From assembly GCF_002188635.1 (NCBI RefSeq), contig NZ_NINX01000032.1:124001-188000 (forward strand): a stretch of 64,000 bases of DNA, read 5' to 3'. The stretch is from Pigmentiphaga sp. NML030171 (GTDB lineage Bacteria > Pseudomonadota > Gammaproteobacteria > Burkholderiales > Burkholderiaceae_B). Of this stretch, positions 36,616 through 46,504 are shown piece after piece. The position numbers and the translations under genes were made by a program. How positions within the stretch are numbered: the stretch's first letter is position 1; the number at the start of each line of letters is the position of its first letter. The notes beneath the pieces are model-generated. The model made no database searches. It worked only from the letters and a program-made list of their open reading frames with translations, and was not told the origin of the DNA.

Positions 36616-37970
36616 AGCGGCTCGCGGCGATACTTCTGATCGCCTTGCCCGCGGCGGCGGGCTGGCCGCTTGCCGCGGCCGCCGCCGACGCGGGCAAGGC
36701 GCCCTCCGACCCGGCGGCCGTGGCGCGCGAGCGCGAAGCCCTGCGCAAGCGACTGGAAGCGCTCAAGAAGGACATCGCCGAGGGCGAGGAAGAACACGCC
36801 GACGCGGCCGACGCCCTGAAGGAGTCGGAGCAGACCATCTCCAAGGTCAACCGCCGGCTGGTCGAGCTGGGCAACGCCCAGCGCCGGGCCAATGCCGAGC
36901 TGGAGCGCCAGAAGCAGGCCATTGCCGAAAAGGAAAAGAACCTGGCCCAGCGCCAGGCCCACCTGGCCGACCTGCTGCGCCGCCAGTACGCGGTGGGTGG
37001 CCTCACGCCCTGGGGCGCGCTGCTGTCGGGCGACGATCCGCAGCGGCTGAACCGCAATCTCGCCTACCTGGGCTACATCGCCCAGGCCCGCGCCAACACC
37101 GTGACCGAGCTGCAGGGCGAGCTGGAGGAACTGGCGCAGTTGCGGGCCCAGGCCGACACCAAGCGCAGCGAGCTGGAACAACTGGCGTCCGAGGAGAACA
37201 ACCAGCGCCAGGAACTGCTCAAGCAGTCCGAGCAGCGCCGCAAGGTCCTGGCCGACATCTCGTCCAAGCTGAACAGCCAGCGCCGCCAGGCCGCCAGCCT
37301 GGCGCGCGACGAGCAGCGCCTGTCGCGCGTGATCGAGGACCTGACCCGCATGCTGGCCAGGCGCGCCGAGGAAGCCCGCCGCAAGGCCGAGCAGGCGCGC
37401 AAGGCGGAACTCGCCCGCCGGGCGGAGGAAGCGGCCAGGCGGGCCGCCGCGCAGCGCGCCGCCGAACAGGCCGCGCGCGAGGCCGGCAAGCCTCCCCCGC
37501 CACCGCCCCCCGAGCCCCCGCCCGAGCGCGCGGTGGCGCGCAACGACACCCTGCCCGACGCCTCGCTGGCGGGCCAGTTCGAGAAGCTGCGCGGCCGCCT
37601 GCGCCTGCCCGTGCGGGGCGACATCGTGGGCCGCTTCGGCGCCGCCCGCGGCGAAGGCGGCACCTGGAAGGGCGTCTTCATCCGCGCCAGCGAAGGCACC
37701 GAGGTACGGGCGGTCGCCGCCGGCAAGGTGGTCTTCGCGGACTGGCTGCGAGGCTTCGGCAATCTCCTGATCATCGACCACGGCAGCCAGTACCTGTCGA
37801 TTTACGGCAACAACCAGTCGGTGCTTCGCCACGTCGGCGACGACGTCAAGGGCGGCGACGTCGTGGCCAGCGTGGGCGCCACCGGAGGGCAGGCGGAATC
37901 GGGCCTATACTTTGAACTGCGGCATCAAGGCGCGCCGTTCGACCCGCTGCGGTGGGCCTCGTTGCGCTGA
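36612..37970 (+). CDS. envC: EnvC-like murein hydrolase activator (degenerate LytM/M23 domain)
   Basis: A 452-residue periplasmic protein with a signal peptide (about 1-27), a long coiled coil (about 38-285), an Ala/Arg/Glu stretch, a proline run (about 305-318) and a C-terminal LytM domain (about 335-452). M23 peptidases need HxxxD and HxH; here the first site reads [10 protein letters not shown] and the second [10 protein letters not shown], so zinc ligands are missing. That is the EnvC pattern: it activates amidases at the septum rather than cutting peptidoglycan. Start GTG 36612 overlaps the gpmA stop. Confidence 0.9.
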   Translation: MKRLAAILLIALPAAAGWPLAAAAADAGKAPSDPAAVAREREALRKRLEALKKDIAEGEEEHADAADALKESEQTISKVNRRLVELGNAQRRANAELERQKQAIAEKEKNLAQRQAHLADLLRRQYAVGGLTPWGALLSGDDPQRLNRNLAYLGYIAQARANTVTELQGELEELAQLRAQADTKRSELEQLASEENNQRQELLKQSEQRRKVLADISSKLNSQRRQAASLARDEQRLSRVIEDLTRMLARRAEEARRKAEQARKAELARRAEEAARRAAAQRAAEQAAREAGKPPPPPPPEPPPERAVARNDTLPDASLAGQFEKLRGRLRLPVRGDIVGRFGAARGEGGTWKGVFIRASEGTEVRAVAAGKVVFADWLRGFGNLLIIDHGSQYLSIYGNNQSVLRHVGDDVKGGDVVASVGATGGQAESGLYFELRHQGAPFDPLRWASLR

Positions 37971-38102
37971 CCCCCCTACCCGGATATCCTGATCGCACGC
38001 GCGCTTGCGCGCCTTCCCCAGCACATTCAACCTATCGACGAGAACCCGCGAGGCCCTGGGATGTCAAAGCTTGACGTCCCGAACCGGGGCCCGGAGGAAT
38101 AC

Positions 38103-39617
38103 ATGGGCAGCAAGAGTAAAGTTCGCAGTATCGGCCTGGTCAGCCTGGGCGTGGTCGCCGGTGTCCTGGTCAGCCTGGGCATCACCGCCGTGGCGCAGCG
38201 GGAAACCCGTGGCCCCTTGCCGCTGGAAGAACTCCGGCAGTTCTCGAATGTCTTCGCCACCATCAAGAACAACTACGTCGAGCCGGTCGAAGACAAGAAG
38301 CTGATCGACGGCGCCATCGCCGGCATGCTGTCCGATCTCGACCCGCATTCGGCCTACCTGGACGCCGACGCCTACCGCGAAATGCAGACCGCCACGCAAG
38401 GCGAATTCGGCGGCCTGGGCATCGAAGTCGGCACCGAGGACGGCTTCGTCAAGGTCATCTCCCCCATCGAGGACACCCCCGCCGCGCGCGCGGGCGTCAA
38501 GGCCGGCGACCTCATCGTCAAGATCGACGACAAGTCCACCAAGGGGCTGCTGCTGAACGATGCGGTCAAGCTGATGCGCGGCAAGCCCAAGACCTCGATC
38601 ACGCTGACGCTGGTGCGCAAGAACGAGGTCCAGCCCATCGTCGTCAAGATCGAACGCGACATCATCAAGGTCCAGAGCGTGCGCAGCAAGATGCTGGACG
38701 GCAATACCGCCTACGTGCGGATCGCCCAGTTCCAGGAGCAGACCGGCGCCGACCTGGCCACGCACCTCGAACGCCTGGGCAAGAGCGGCGCGCCCAAGGC
38801 GCTGGTGCTGGACCTGCGCAACGACCCGGGCGGCCTGCTGCACAGCGCGATCGCGGTCTCGGCCGCCTTCCTGCCGCAGAACACGCTGGTGGTCTCCACC
38901 GACGGCCGCACCGCCGACGCCAAGCGCAAGTACCAGACCAATCCGGCCGACTACCTGCGCAGCAGCGACGACTACATCAAGCGCCTGCCGGCCTGGACCA
39001 AGACCGTGCCCATGGTGGTGCTGGTGAACGCCGGCTCGGCCTCGGCCTCGGAAATCGTGGCCGGCGCGCTGCAGGACCAGAAGCGCGCCCGGGTGCTGGG
39101 TGCCCAGACCTTCGGCAAGGGCTCGGTACAGGTCATCCTGCCGATCTCGCGCGACTCGGCCATCAAGCTGACCACCTCGCGCTACTACACGCCCAACGGA
39201 CGGTCCATCCAGGCCAAGGGCATCGTGCCCGACTACCCGGTCACCGACACGCCCGAGGGCGACCTGTACGAGCGGCCGCGCGAAGCCGACCTGGCCAAGC
39301 ACCTGCTGAACGACAAGGATCCAAACGGCGAGATCAAGTCGGCCGCCCAGGATCCGGCCAAGGCCGCCGAGCGCAAGACCATCAAGCCGATCGAGTTCGG
39401 CAGCGCCGACGACTTCCAGCTCGCGCAGGCGCTGAACCTGCTGGCCGGCAAGCCGGTGCAGCTGGCCAAGGCCGAAGACGTGGCCAAGGCCGCCGCCGAA
39501 CTGGCCGAGCGGAACAAGACTCCCGCCGAAAAGGCCAAGGACGCCACGAAGGACGAGAAGCCCGCCGCGCCCGTCCCCGCGCCGCCCGAGCAACCCGTTC
39601 CCGCGCCGGCCAAGTGA
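38103..39617 (+). CDS. ctpA: Carboxyl-terminal processing protease, S41 family
   Basis: Periplasmic serine protease (504 aa) with a membrane anchor or signal (about 9-27), an N-terminal helical domain, a PDZ domain (about 80-160; GGLGIEVGTEDGFVKVISPI) and the S41 catalytic core. The Ser-Lys pair is in NAGSASASEIVAGAL and FGKGSVQVI. The C-terminus is a long Lys/Ala/Pro-rich tail (about 400-504) unlike the core. I prefer the ATG at 38103, which follows GGAGGA, over one 42 bp upstream. The stop overlaps the next GTG start. Confidence 0.95.
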   Translation: MGSKSKVRSIGLVSLGVVAGVLVSLGITAVAQRETRGPLPLEELRQFSNVFATIKNNYVEPVEDKKLIDGAIAGMLSDLDPHSAYLDADAYREMQTATQGEFGGLGIEVGTEDGFVKVISPIEDTPAARAGVKAGDLIVKIDDKSTKGLLLNDAVKLMRGKPKTSITLTLVRKNEVQPIVVKIERDIIKVQSVRSKMLDGNTAYVRIAQFQEQTGADLATHLERLGKSGAPKALVLDLRNDPGGLLHSAIAVSAAFLPQNTLVVSTDGRTADAKRKYQTNPADYLRSSDDYIKRLPAWTKTVPMVVLVNAGSASASEIVAGALQDQKRARVLGAQTFGKGSVQVILPISRDSAIKLTTSRYYTPNGRSIQAKGIVPDYPVTDTPEGDLYERPREADLAKHLLNDKDPNGEIKSAAQDPAKAAERKTIKPIEFGSADDFQLAQALNLLAGKPVQLAKAEDVAKAAAELAERNKTPAEKAKDATKDEKPAAPVPAPPEQPVPAPAK

Positions 39618-40384
39618 ACGACGAGCAGCTACTGCGCTATTCGCGGCATGTGCTGCTGGACGAAATCGGCATCGAAGGGCAGCAGCGCCTCCTGGAGGCG
39701 CGTGCCCTGATCGTCGGGGCGGGCGGACTCGGCTCGCCCGCCGCCTTCTACCTGGCTTCGGCAGGCGTGGGCAACCTGGTACTGGCCGACGACGACACCG
39801 TCGACCTGACCAACCTGCAACGCCAGATCCTGCACACCACCGACCGCGTGGGCCGCTACAAGGCCGAATCCGGCAAGCAGACCCTGGCCGCTATCAACCC
39901 CGAGGTCGCCGTCCAGGCCCTGACCCAGCGGCTGATGGACGAGGCGCTGGACGCCCAGGTGGCCGCCGCCGACATCGTGCTGGACTGCACCGACAACTTC
40001 GCCACCCGCCACGCCATCAACCGCGCCTGTGTCCGGCACCGCAAGCCGCTGGTCTCGGGCGCGGCCATCCGGTTCGACGGCCAGGTCGGCGTGTTCGACC
40101 TGCGGCGCGGCGATGCGCCGTGCTATCACTGCCTGTTCCCCGACGGCGAGGACGTCGACGAAGTCAATTGCGCCACCATGGGCGTATTCGCGCCGCTGGT
40201 GGGCATCGTCGGTTCGACCGAGGCGGCCGAGGCGATCAAGCTGCTGGCGGGCATCGGCACCAGCCTGTCGGGGCGCCTGCTGATGCTGGACGCGCTGGCG
40301 ATGAAATGGCACGAAGTGCGGGTGGGCCGGGACGCGGGCTGCCCGGTGTGCGGCGGGCGTCCCGCGCATCCACCCGCCTCCTGA
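39614..40384 (+). CDS. MoeB/ThiF family sulfur-carrier adenylyltransferase
   Basis: An E1-like enzyme of 256 residues that adenylates the C-terminus of a sulfur carrier (MoaD or ThiS). The ATP motif is VGAGGLGSPAAFYL (about 34-47), the adenylation arginine region NLQRQILH, zinc ligands C170/C173 and C243/C246, and a possible catalytic Cys C186 (NCATMG). It has no rhodanese domain. GTG 39614-39616 overlaps the ctpA stop. MoeB and ThiF cannot be separated by eye, and no moa or thi genes adjoin. Confidence 0.92.
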   Translation: MNDEQLLRYSRHVLLDEIGIEGQQRLLEARALIVGAGGLGSPAAFYLASAGVGNLVLADDDTVDLTNLQRQILHTTDRVGRYKAESGKQTLAAINPEVAVQALTQRLMDEALDAQVAAADIVLDCTDNFATRHAINRACVRHRKPLVSGAAIRFDGQVGVFDLRRGDAPCYHCLFPDGEDVDEVNCATMGVFAPLVGIVGSTEAAEAIKLLAGIGTSLSGRLLMLDALAMKWHEVRVGRDAGCPVCGGRPAHPPAS

Positions 40385-40415
40385 ACGGTATCGGCGCCCG
40401 CCCTGGGAGGTCCCC

Positions 40416-40811
40416 ATGAAGATCAAGCACATCGCGCTGGTCGTCCCCGATCTCGAGGCAGCCGCCACCTTCTACGAAACCGCGTTCGACATGAAGCGCG
40501 TCGGGCGCGACGACCTGGAAATGGGCTCGGGCATCTACCTGTCGGACGGCAGCACCAACCTGGCCCTGCTGCAGTACAAAGAAGGCCATCCGCTGGCGCC
40601 GTCCAGCGGTTTTGCGGGCGTGCACCACTTCGGCTTCCAGGTCGACGACCTGGCCGAGGCCGAGCGCCGGATCGAGGCGGCCGGCGGCAAGTTCTTCTTC
40701 TCGCTGGGCAACGATCCGGAAAAGAAGAACTTCGAGAAGAAGTTCAAGGACCCCTTCGGCGTGGTGTTCGACATCTCGAAAAGCGGCTGGGAAGGCACCG
40801 GCCGCGACTGA
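40416..40811 (+). CDS. VOC family protein (glyoxalase-like)
   Basis: A 131-residue vicinal-oxygen-chelate domain. The first beta-alpha-beta unit is IKHIALVVPDLEAAATFYET with the usual metal-ligand His, and the second half contains VHHFGFQVDDLAEAERRIEA and DPFGVVFDISKSGW. Similar proteins include glyoxalases and methylmalonyl-CoA epimerases; the reaction here cannot be named. GGGAGG lies 8 bp before the ATG. Confidence 0.88.
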   Translation: MKIKHIALVVPDLEAAATFYETAFDMKRVGRDDLEMGSGIYLSDGSTNLALLQYKEGHPLAPSSGFAGVHHFGFQVDDLAEAERRIEAAGGKFFFSLGNDPEKKNFEKKFKDPFGVVFDISKSGWEGTGRD

Positions 40812-40832
40812 CTGGCCACCGGACGGCGGCGG

Positions 40833-41411
40833 TCAGGCCAGCATGATCTGGATCTGCACGTCCAGGAATTCCGACGGCGACTTCTTCCAGCCGCTCTTGG
40901 CGTAGCGCTGCCAGCGTCCCAGGATGAAATGCAGGATCAGGCTGGCGCGGGCATGGATGTCGTCGGTGGGAGGCAGCTCGTTCAAGGCCAGCGCGTTGCG
41001 CAGGCACTGCCGCAGCGAGGCCTCGATGCGGTCCAGGAACTGGTTCATGCGTTCCTGCAGGCGTTCGTCCTCGGACACCAGCGCATCGCCGATCAGCACC
41101 CGCGTCATGCCCTTGTTGCGCTCGGCGAAGGTCAGCAGCATCAGGATGGCCTTGCGCGCCTGCGCGAGGCCGCTGGTCTCGGATTCGGAAATCACGTTGA
41201 ACAGGCCGAACACCGAGCTTTCGATGAACTCGATCAAGCCCTCGAACATCTGCGCCTTGCTGGCGAAATGCCGGTACAGCGCGGCTTCGGAAACCTGGAG
41301 ACGCGCGGCCAGCGCCGCGGTGGTGATGCGTTCGCCCTTGGGATGCTCGAGCATTTCGGCCAGCATCTGGAGGATCTGGGTCTTGCGCTCGCTCGTCTTG
41401 CTAGAGGCCAT
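40833..41411 (-). CDS. slmA: Nucleoid occlusion factor SlmA
   Basis: TetR-fold DNA-binding protein (192 aa) that blocks FtsZ ring assembly over the nucleoid. The HTH is ITTAALAARLQVSEAALYRH (about 29-48), followed by FASKAQMFEGLIEFIE and the SlmA-type C-terminus LILHFILGRWQRYAKSGWKK. It acts with SlmA-binding sites around the chromosome rather than as an ordinary repressor. The order argB-HAD-slmA is conserved in Burkholderiales. Confidence 0.94.
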   Translation of the reverse strand: MASSKTSERKTQILQMLAEMLEHPKGERITTAALAARLQVSEAALYRHFASKAQMFEGLIEFIESSVFGLFNVISESETSGLAQARKAILMLLTFAERNKGMTRVLIGDALVSEDERLQERMNQFLDRIEASLRQCLRNALALNELPPTDDIHARASLILHFILGRWQRYAKSGWKKSPSEFLDVQIQIMLA

Positions 41412-41480
41412 GTCGCGGTGGGTTTCCGTGCAAAGGAGGAAAAATCGCCCGCTTCGCAGGGCCGCCCCAGACGGAAACGG

Positions 41481-42239
41481 CTAACTACGGCGCAGGGCGC
41501 GACGCTGTAACAACAAGTGACTGACGGAGTTTACTTGAAGGTCGATGAAAAGCGGGCGTCCTCGATGCGTCTTGGCGAACGGCGTGCCCGGATGGCGGAC
41601 GTAGACGGTGCGCATGCCGGCCTTGCGAGCGCCGCGCAGGTTGGCGGACGTGTCTTCGACCAGCACTGAATTGTTAGCGCTTACTCCCTCCATGGCCATG
41701 ACGTGGCGCATCAAAGCCGGCGAAGGCTTGACCCGGAATTCACCATGGAAGCGCATGTCCTCGACCGCCCACAGGCTGTCGAAGCAGTGCAGGATGCCGA
41801 GATGGCGCAGGATGGTGCGGGCGTAATTGTGTGGCGCGTTCGTCAACAGGATCTTGCGTCCGGGCAGCCGTGACAACCGGTTACGCAAATCCTTGTCCGC
41901 GCGCACCAGCGGGCGGATGTCGAAGCTGTGGCTGCGGTGCAGGAACTCCGCCGGCGACACGCCGTGGTGCCGGACCATGCCGATCAGCGTCGCGCCGTAG
42001 CGCTGCCAGTAGCGCTTGCGCAGCACGTGGGCCTCTTCCTCGGACACGTTCAGTGTCTCCATGACCGCCTGGGTCATGGACAGGTCGATGTGCGAGAAGA
42101 TGGCGTGCGAGGCATCGTGCAGCGTGTTGTCCAGGTCGAAGAACCAGACCGGCTCCCCCTTCCCCGCGCCCGCCGGCCGCCGCGTCACCCGCACGCGGCT
42201 CAACGGCCGCCGCACCTGCCGCCGCGGCGCCGACGCCAC
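41481..42239 (-). CDS. HAD-family pyrimidine 5'-nucleotidase
   Basis: A HAD hydrolase of the SDT1/PHM8-like group that dephosphorylates pyrimidine or related nucleotides. Motif I is VWFFDLDNTLHDASHAIF, followed by LRKRYWQRYGATLIGMVRHH, motif II LLTNAPHNY and motif IV SVLVEDTSANLRGARKAGM. The start is uncertain. GTG 42237-42239 gives about 252 residues. The in-frame ATG at 42353, which overlaps the argB stop (TGATG), would add 38 residues, part of which are encoded by the inverted GC-rich repeat at 42286-42338. GTG codons at 42194 and 42188 are also possible. It is downstream of argB. Confidence 0.85.
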   Translation of the reverse strand: MASAPRRQVRRPLSRVRVTRRPAGAGKGEPVWFFDLDNTLHDASHAIFSHIDLSMTQAVMETLNVSEEEAHVLRKRYWQRYGATLIGMVRHHGVSPAEFLHRSHSFDIRPLVRADKDLRNRLSRLPGRKILLTNAPHNYARTILRHLGILHCFDSLWAVEDMRFHGEFRVKPSPALMRHVMAMEGVSANNSVLVEDTSANLRGARKAGMRTVYVRHPGTPFAKTHRGRPLFIDLQVNSVSHLLLQRRALRRS

Positions 42240-42285
42240 CGAAGGTACCCCAGTAACCGCCGCGGCAACTTCACTTACGTAGAGG

Positions 42286-42338
42286 TCCCCCCCTACGCGC
42301 TGCGCGCGCCCCCCAGGGGGCGATGCGGGCGGACCGGC
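42286..42338 (-). repeat. Dispersed GC-rich palindromic repeat, copy 4 (inverted, partial)
   Basis: On the minus strand it reads CGCCGGTCCGCC, a CCCCCTGGGGGG core and GCGCGTAGGGGGGG, matching copies 1-3 without the GGATCC end. It lies between the argB stop and the HAD nucleotidase, within the possible N-terminal extension of the latter. Confidence 0.8.
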
Positions 42339-42352
42339 GAACATGGCCCCCA

Positions 42353-43318
<966 letters not shown>

Positions 43319-43347
43319 TCAATTGTAGCCACTGCGCCAGCCGGATT

Positions 43348-43594
43348 CCGTCCACAGGATATCCCGCCGTTATCCCCCGCTTGTCCCGGCCTTTTCCCCA
43401 GGCTTGTCCGCAGGGCTGTCCACGGCTTCCCCACAGGGTTCCACACAGCTTCTCCACATGAACGCCCCCGGTTTTCCACTGCATTTCCCCAGGAAACCCA
43501 CAGCTTGCCCACAGCCTTTCCACAAGGTTGCCCACATGTTGTCCACATAGGTTTCCAACGGTCTTCCACAGCCTTGCCCCCAGGGTTGTCCACA
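43348..43594 (+). repeat. Phased array of about 22 DnaA-box-like 9-mers
   Basis: Units resemble TTNTCCACA (DnaA box TTATCCACA), all on the plus strand. They start at 43348, 43359, 43370, 43381, 43392, 43404, 43416, 43427, 43439, 43450, 43461, 43472, 43483, 43494, 43505, 43516, 43528, 43539, 43551, 43562, 43574 and 43586. Spacing is always 11 or 12 bp, leaving 2-3 bp between boxes. The best units are TTGTCCACA (43539, 43586), TTCTCCACA (43450), CTTTCCACA (43516) and TTATCCCCC (43370); 43461 and 43551 are degenerate. The 407-bp gap from argB to the cueR-like gene contains nothing else but the array and the cueR promoter. Confidence 0.85.
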
Positions 43595-43631
43595 AAAGGC
43601 GCGAAGCTTGAAATACCGCGGATTGGCCGTA

Positions 43632-43662
43632 TTTACCTTGACATGATGGGAAGGTCTAGAAT
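43632..43662 (+). promoter_or_regulatory. CueR-type promoter and operator
   Basis: -35 TTTACC (43632-43637), a 19-bp spacer and -10 TAGAAT (43657-43662). Within it ACCTT (43635-43639) and AAGGT (43651-43655) form the MerR-family dyad. The overlong 19-bp spacer is the hallmark of MerR-activated promoters. It precedes the MerR gene and probably drives the MerR-CusF pair. Confidence 0.8.
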
Positions 43663-43689
43663 CGTCCCATTCCAGGTCAGGAGATCACC

Positions 43690-44130
43690 ATGCAGGCGTT
43701 GAACATCGGACAGGCTTCGGAGGCATCGGGCGTCTCGGCCAAGATGATCCGGCATTACGAATCCATAGGATTGATACCGCCCGCCCACCGCACCGAATCC
43801 GGCTACCGGCTCTACGGCGAAAGCGATGTCCATACGCTGCAGTTCATTCGCAATGCGCGCGACCTGGGCTTTTCGATCCCGCAGATCGGAACGCTGCTGG
43901 AACTCTGGAATGACCGCGGCCGACCCAGCGCCGAGGTCAAGCGCCTGGCCTGCGCCCACATCGATGAACTGGACGAGAAGATCCGGGGTCTACAGGCCAT
44001 GAAGGCCACGCTGGAGCAGCTTGCTTCCCACTGCCATGGGGACCACCGTCCGGACTGCCCCATCCTGAGCGGGCTGGCGACCCCGGGCATGGGCACGCGC
44101 GGCCTGGCCGAGCATACCTGCAACGGATGA
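43690..44130 (+). CDS. cueR: Copper-responsive MerR family regulator, CueR-like
   Basis: A 146-residue MerR protein with the N-terminal winged helix NIGQASEASGVSAKMIRHYE and ESGYRLYGESDV, a dimerisation helix, and a metal loop with C115 and C123 in C-x7-C spacing (CHGDHRPDC), the signature for monovalent Cu/Ag/Au sensors. Unlike E. coli CueR it has extra residues after the loop. A 19-bp-spacer promoter with an ACCTT/AAGGT dyad precedes it. The next gene encodes a CusF-like copper-binding protein, and AGGAGA lies before the ATG. Confidence 0.92.
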   Translation: MQALNIGQASEASGVSAKMIRHYESIGLIPPAHRTESGYRLYGESDVHTLQFIRNARDLGFSIPQIGTLLELWNDRGRPSAEVKRLACAHIDELDEKIRGLQAMKATLEQLASHCHGDHRPDCPILSGLATPGMGTRGLAEHTCNG

Positions 44131-44228
44131 AACCAATCCCCATGCCCGGGTAGCCCGCCGGTCGACCCTGTTAGCATTTCGGGTATCGGCGGCTTGCCCG
44201 CCGCGTCTATCGCAAGAAGGAGAATGCA

Positions 44229-44522
44229 GTGAAACGTCTACTCGCCCTGATCGCCACGGTCGCCGCGCTCGCGCTGACCGCGGGCGCCGCGCTTGCGCAG
44301 GCGCTCAATGCCGAAGGCGAGGTGCGCCGCATCGACGCGGCGAACGGCAAGGTCACCCTCAAGCACGGCCCGATCTCCAACCTTCAGTTGCCGGCCATGA
44401 CGCTGGTCTTCAAGGTGGCCGACCCCTCGATGCTGAGCCAGATCAAGGCCGGCGACAACGTGCGGTTCGCCGCCGAAAAAATCAACGGCCAATACACGAT
44501 CACGGCCATCCAGCCGAAATAA
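44229..44522 (+). CDS. CusF-like periplasmic copper-binding protein
   Basis: A 97-residue protein with a signal peptide (about 1-23, ending AALA) and an OB-fold copper-binding domain (GEVRRIDAANGKVTLKHGPI, AGDNVRF). Aligned to CusF, the metal-site His is H46 and one Met is M57, but the position of the second Met (M49 in E. coli) is L59 and the Trp position is L54. Cu(I) affinity may therefore differ. It starts at GTG 44229 with AGAAGGAGA upstream. The gene follows a CueR-like regulator, but no CusCBA genes are present. Confidence 0.88.
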   Translation: MKRLLALIATVAALALTAGAALAQALNAEGEVRRIDAANGKVTLKHGPISNLQLPAMTLVFKVADPSMLSQIKAGDNVRFAAEKINGQYTITAIQPK

Positions 44523-44525
44523 GGC

Positions 44526-45851
44526 TTACAGCACGTAGCGCGCCAGGTCCTGGTGCGCCGCGGCTTCTTCCAGCTGCCGGTTGACGTAGTCGGTATCGAT
44601 GCGCACCACTTCCCCGCTCTTGCGGGTCGCGTCGAACGACAGTTCCTCCAGCAGTTTTTCCATCACCGTGTACAGCCGGCGCGCGCCGATGTTCTCGGTC
44701 TTCTCGTTCACCGCGAAGGCCAGTTCGGCCAGGCGTTCGATGCCATCGTCGGTGAATTCCAGCCTGACGCCCTCGGTTTCGAGCAGCGCGGTGTACTGCT
44801 TGACCAGCGACGCATCGGTCTCGGACAGGATGCGCACGAAATCCTTGGCCGACAGCGAATCGAGCTCGACCCGGATCGGGAAGCGCCCCTGCAGCTCGGG
44901 GATCAGGTCGGACGGCCGCGACAGGTGGAAGGCTCCCGACGCAATGAACAGGATGTGGTCCGTGCGGACCATGCCGTACTTGGTGTTGACGGTCGTACCC
45001 TCGACCAGCGGCAGCAGGTCGCGCTGCACGCCCTGGCGCGAGACGTCCGACCCGCTGGTCTCCTGGCGGGTGGCGATCTTGTCGACCTCGTCCAGGAACA
45101 CGATGCCGTTCTGTTCCACGCTGGCCAACGCCTTGGTGCGCAGCTCTTCCTCGTTCACGCGGCGGCCGGCCTCCTCGTCCACCAGCAGCTTGAAGGCTTC
45201 CTTGATGCGCAGCTTGCGCGCCTTCTTCTTGCCCTGGGCCAGGCCGGCGAACATGCCGCGGATCTGCTCGGTCATTTCCTCCATGCCCGGCGGCGACATG
45301 ATCTCCATCTGCGGCACCGGCTGGGCCACTTCGATCTCGATCTCCTTGTCGTCGAGCTGGCCTTCGCGCAGACGCTTGCGGAAGGTCTGGCGCGCGGCAT
45401 TGTCGTCGCGCTGCGGGTTGCCCATCGCGTCGCGCGCGGGTGGCACCAGCACGTCCAGGATGCGGTCTTCGGCGGCGTCCTCTGCCTGCGTGCGCACGCG
45501 GCGCATTTCCGCTTCGCGCACCTGCTTGACGGCCACCTCGGCCAGGTCGCGGATGATGGTGTCGACGTCGCGGCCCACGTAGCCCACCTCGGTGAACTTG
45601 GTGGCCTCGACCTTCACGAAGGGCGCATCGGCCAGCTTGGCCAGGCGGCGGGCGATCTCGGTCTTGCCCACGCCCGTCGGGCCTATCATCAGGATGTTCT
45701 TGGGATGGATCTCGTGGCGCAGCGGCTCGGCCACCTGCTGGCGACGCCAGCGGTTGCGCAGCGCAATGGCCACGGAACGCTTGGCGCGGTCCTGGCCGAC
45801 GATGTATTTATCCAGTTCGGAGACGATCTCACCGGGGGTCATCATGTTCAT
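44526..45851 (-). CDS. hslU: ATP-dependent protease ATPase subunit HslU
   Basis: AAA+ unfoldase that feeds substrates to HslV. The protein has 441 residues: [20 protein letters not shown] at the start, Walker [15 protein letters not shown], an intermediate I-domain (about 110-230), Walker [13 protein letters not shown] and the C-terminal tail [14 protein letters not shown]...DLARYVL, whose last residues dock on HslV. The ATG at 45851 overlaps the hslV stop (ATGA); an ATG 6 bp further in is an alternative. It converges on the CusF-like gene. Confidence 0.97.
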   Translation of the reverse strand: MNMMTPGEIVSELDKYIVGQDRAKRSVAIALRNRWRRQQVAEPLRHEIHPKNILMIGPTGVGKTEIARRLAKLADAPFVKVEATKFTEVGYVGRDVDTIIRDLAEVAVKQVREAEMRRVRTQAEDAAEDRILDVLVPPARDAMGNPQRDDNAARQTFRKRLREGQLDDKEIEIEVAQPVPQMEIMSPPGMEEMTEQIRGMFAGLAQGKKKARKLRIKEAFKLLVDEEAGRRVNEEELRTKALASVEQNGIVFLDEVDKIATRQETSGSDVSRQGVQRDLLPLVEGTTVNTKYGMVRTDHILFIASGAFHLSRPSDLIPELQGRFPIRVELDSLSAKDFVRILSETDASLVKQYTALLETEGVRLEFTDDGIERLAELAFAVNEKTENIGARRLYTVMEKLLEELSFDATRKSGEVVRIDTDYVNRQLEEAAAHQDLARYVL

Positions 45852-46384
45852 TCCAGTACCTCGACGGTGTGATGCTGGTTGGTGTAAATGCAAAGATCGC
45901 CCGCGATCGCCAGCGACTTCCTGACGATGTCCTCGGGTGCCATGTCGGTATTCTGCAGCAGTGCCAGGCCGGCCGATTGCGCATAGGCGCCGCCCGAACC
46001 GATGGCCGCCAGGCCGTGCTCGGGCTCCAGCACGTCGCCGTTGCCGGTCAGCACCAGCGTCGATTCCCGGTCGGCCACGATCAGCATGGCTTCGAGCCGG
46101 CGCAGCACGCGGTCGGTGCGCCAGTCACGCGTCAGGTCTACCGCCGCGCGCAGCAGGTGGCCCTGGTGTTTTTCCAGCTTGCCTTCGAAACGCTCGATCA
46201 GCGTGAAGGCGTCGGCCGTGGCGCCGGCGAAACCCGCCAGCACCGAATCCTTGTACAGGCGCCGCACCTTGCGGGCGCTGCCCTTCATGACGATGTTTCC
46301 CAGGGTGACCTGCCCGTCGCCGCCCAGGGCAACGCGGTTGCCGCGGCGCACGCTGATGATGGTCGTGCCGTGGAATTGTTCCAT
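45848..46384 (-). CDS. hslV: ATP-dependent protease peptidase subunit HslV
   Basis: Proteasome-like threonine peptidase that forms a dodecamer capped by HslU. The protein has 178 residues; a 6-residue propeptide (MEQFHG) precedes the catalytic Thr7 in [20 protein letters not shown]. Other family features are [20 protein letters not shown] and the Gly-rich [13 protein letters not shown]. The start at 46384 fits this processing site better than an upstream ATG that would add 32 residues. The stop overlaps hslU. Confidence 0.97.
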   Translation of the reverse strand: MEQFHGTTIISVRRGNRVALGGDGQVTLGNIVMKGSARKVRRLYKDSVLAGFAGATADAFTLIERFEGKLEKHQGHLLRAAVDLTRDWRTDRVLRRLEAMLIVADRESTLVLTGNGDVLEPEHGLAAIGSGGAYAQSAGLALLQNTDMAPEDIVRKSLAIAGDLCIYTNQHHTVEVLE

Positions 46385-46504
46385 TTGCTCTTCCTGATGG
46401 GCCCGAGGCCCCGCGCTGGCGCGCCGGGCCGGCGAGCGAAAACGACTTCTGGATAGTGGGGGCGACGGGGCCCGATTCAAGAGGTGGGTCTCCCGCCCTG
46501 AGCC

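Noticed and set aside
36612..37970. Active M23 metallopeptidase
   Set aside because: The HxxxD and HxH zinc-ligand motifs are absent, so the protein fits the non-catalytic EnvC activator group.
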